DNA of 64,000 nucleotides from Sporosarcina cyprini (GTDB lineage: Bacteria > Bacillota > Bacilli > Bacillales_A > Planococcaceae). Below, one piece after another: positions 63,866 through 64,000 of the stretch. The notes under the pieces were generated by a model. The model did not search any database, was not told the DNA's origin, and saw only the letters and a list, made by a program, of their open reading frames with translations. How positions within the stretch are numbered: position 1 is the first letter of the stretch; each line of letters opens with the position of its first letter. The translations under genes and the position numbers were made by a program. The DNA lies in the NCBI RefSeq assembly GCF_022048975.1, contig NZ_JAKMHX010000030.1:248001-312000 (forward strand), given 5' to 3'.

Positions 63866-64000
63866 TTAGTTCTCCCCCTCGTCGTTCAATCGTACCGATT
63901 TTATATCTGCTTCAACCACGCCGTCTTGGAGCCGAATTTGGACCGGATCCCCTGCTTCAAGCTGAGCCGCTTTTTTAACGACTTGCCCCTCCTGGTAGGT
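63866..64000 (-). CDS. xseA: Exodeoxyribonuclease VII large subunit, 3' end only
   Basis: The last 44 codons run off the right edge. They read AAQLEAGDPVQIRLQDGVVE and end NDEGEN, which is the short barrel-like tail of XseA. Its TAA abuts the xseB ATG, as expected for the operon. The catalytic part is outside the window. Confidence 0.85.
   Translation of the reverse strand, partial: TYQEGQVVKKAAQLEAGDPVQIRLQDGVVEADIKSVRLNDEGEN

Overview
The window looks like chromosome of an endospore-forming member of the Bacillales. The markers are spo0A, spoIVB and a GerW-like spore protein, the stressosome miniprotein Prli42, strong AGGAGG-type ribosome binding sites, and a gene order close to the Bacillus subtilis yqi/yqj region (xseA-xseB-ispA-dxs-tlyA-argR-recN-spoIVB-spo0A, yqzF-bkdR-ptb-bcd-buk-lpdV-bkdAA-bkdAB-bkdB, brxB, mce-yqjD-yqjE, dinB, rnz, namA, proC). 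The gene content and the intergenic repeat type suggest a Planococcaceae/Sporosarcina-like organism, but that is inference. No rRNA, tRNA, intact insertion sequence, prophage or CRISPR array was seen.

Bases 1-26,000 are a patchwork of short accessory units. They hold an APH-fold kinase, an MFS exporter, the decayed end of an IS1182-type transposase next to a Bacillales intergenic repeat, a two-gene KstD-like flavoprotein/SRPBCC operon with a palindromic operator, a GNAT enzyme and a TetR regulator. Next come several small membrane or hypothetical proteins, an ABC exporter, a DAACS symporter, dapF, queT under what I read as a preQ1-II riboswitch, an SDR enzyme, a 16-unit tandem repeat, a Tad2-like (DUF2829) protein, a catalase-like haem protein and the pseudouridine catabolic pair psuK-psuG. 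An MBL/SDR operon and a YdjI/YdjG-type membrane-stress pair follow.

Bases 26,600-35,600 correspond to the yqj region. A T-box leader drives proC. namA follows and is broken by a one-base deletion. On the minus strand come rnz, dinB, a CheW-domain gene, the peptidase yqjE, a carboxylase beta subunit and methylmalonyl-CoA epimerase, then the miniprotein gene prli42 and brxB.

Bases 37,000-52,400 hold the catabolic core. An eight-gene operon (bkdR-ptb-bcd-buk-lpdV-bkdAA-bkdAB-bkdB) deaminates branched-chain amino acids and oxidatively decarboxylates the keto acids to acyl-CoA, with Ptb/Buk able to recover ATP. The mutA-mutB-meaB operon, with mce and the carboxylase beta subunit, takes propionyl-CoA through methylmalonyl-CoA to succinyl-CoA. 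BkdR lacks the GAFTGA loop needed to contact sigma-54, and its own promoter looks like a sigma-A promoter.

Bases 52,400-64,000 hold yqzF, a glycerophosphodiesterase, a FapA-family protein, spo0A with a 0A box upstream, an unusually short spoIVB, recN, argR, tlyA, dxs, ispA, xseB and the 3' end of xseA. From about 29,000 onward nearly all genes are on the minus strand.
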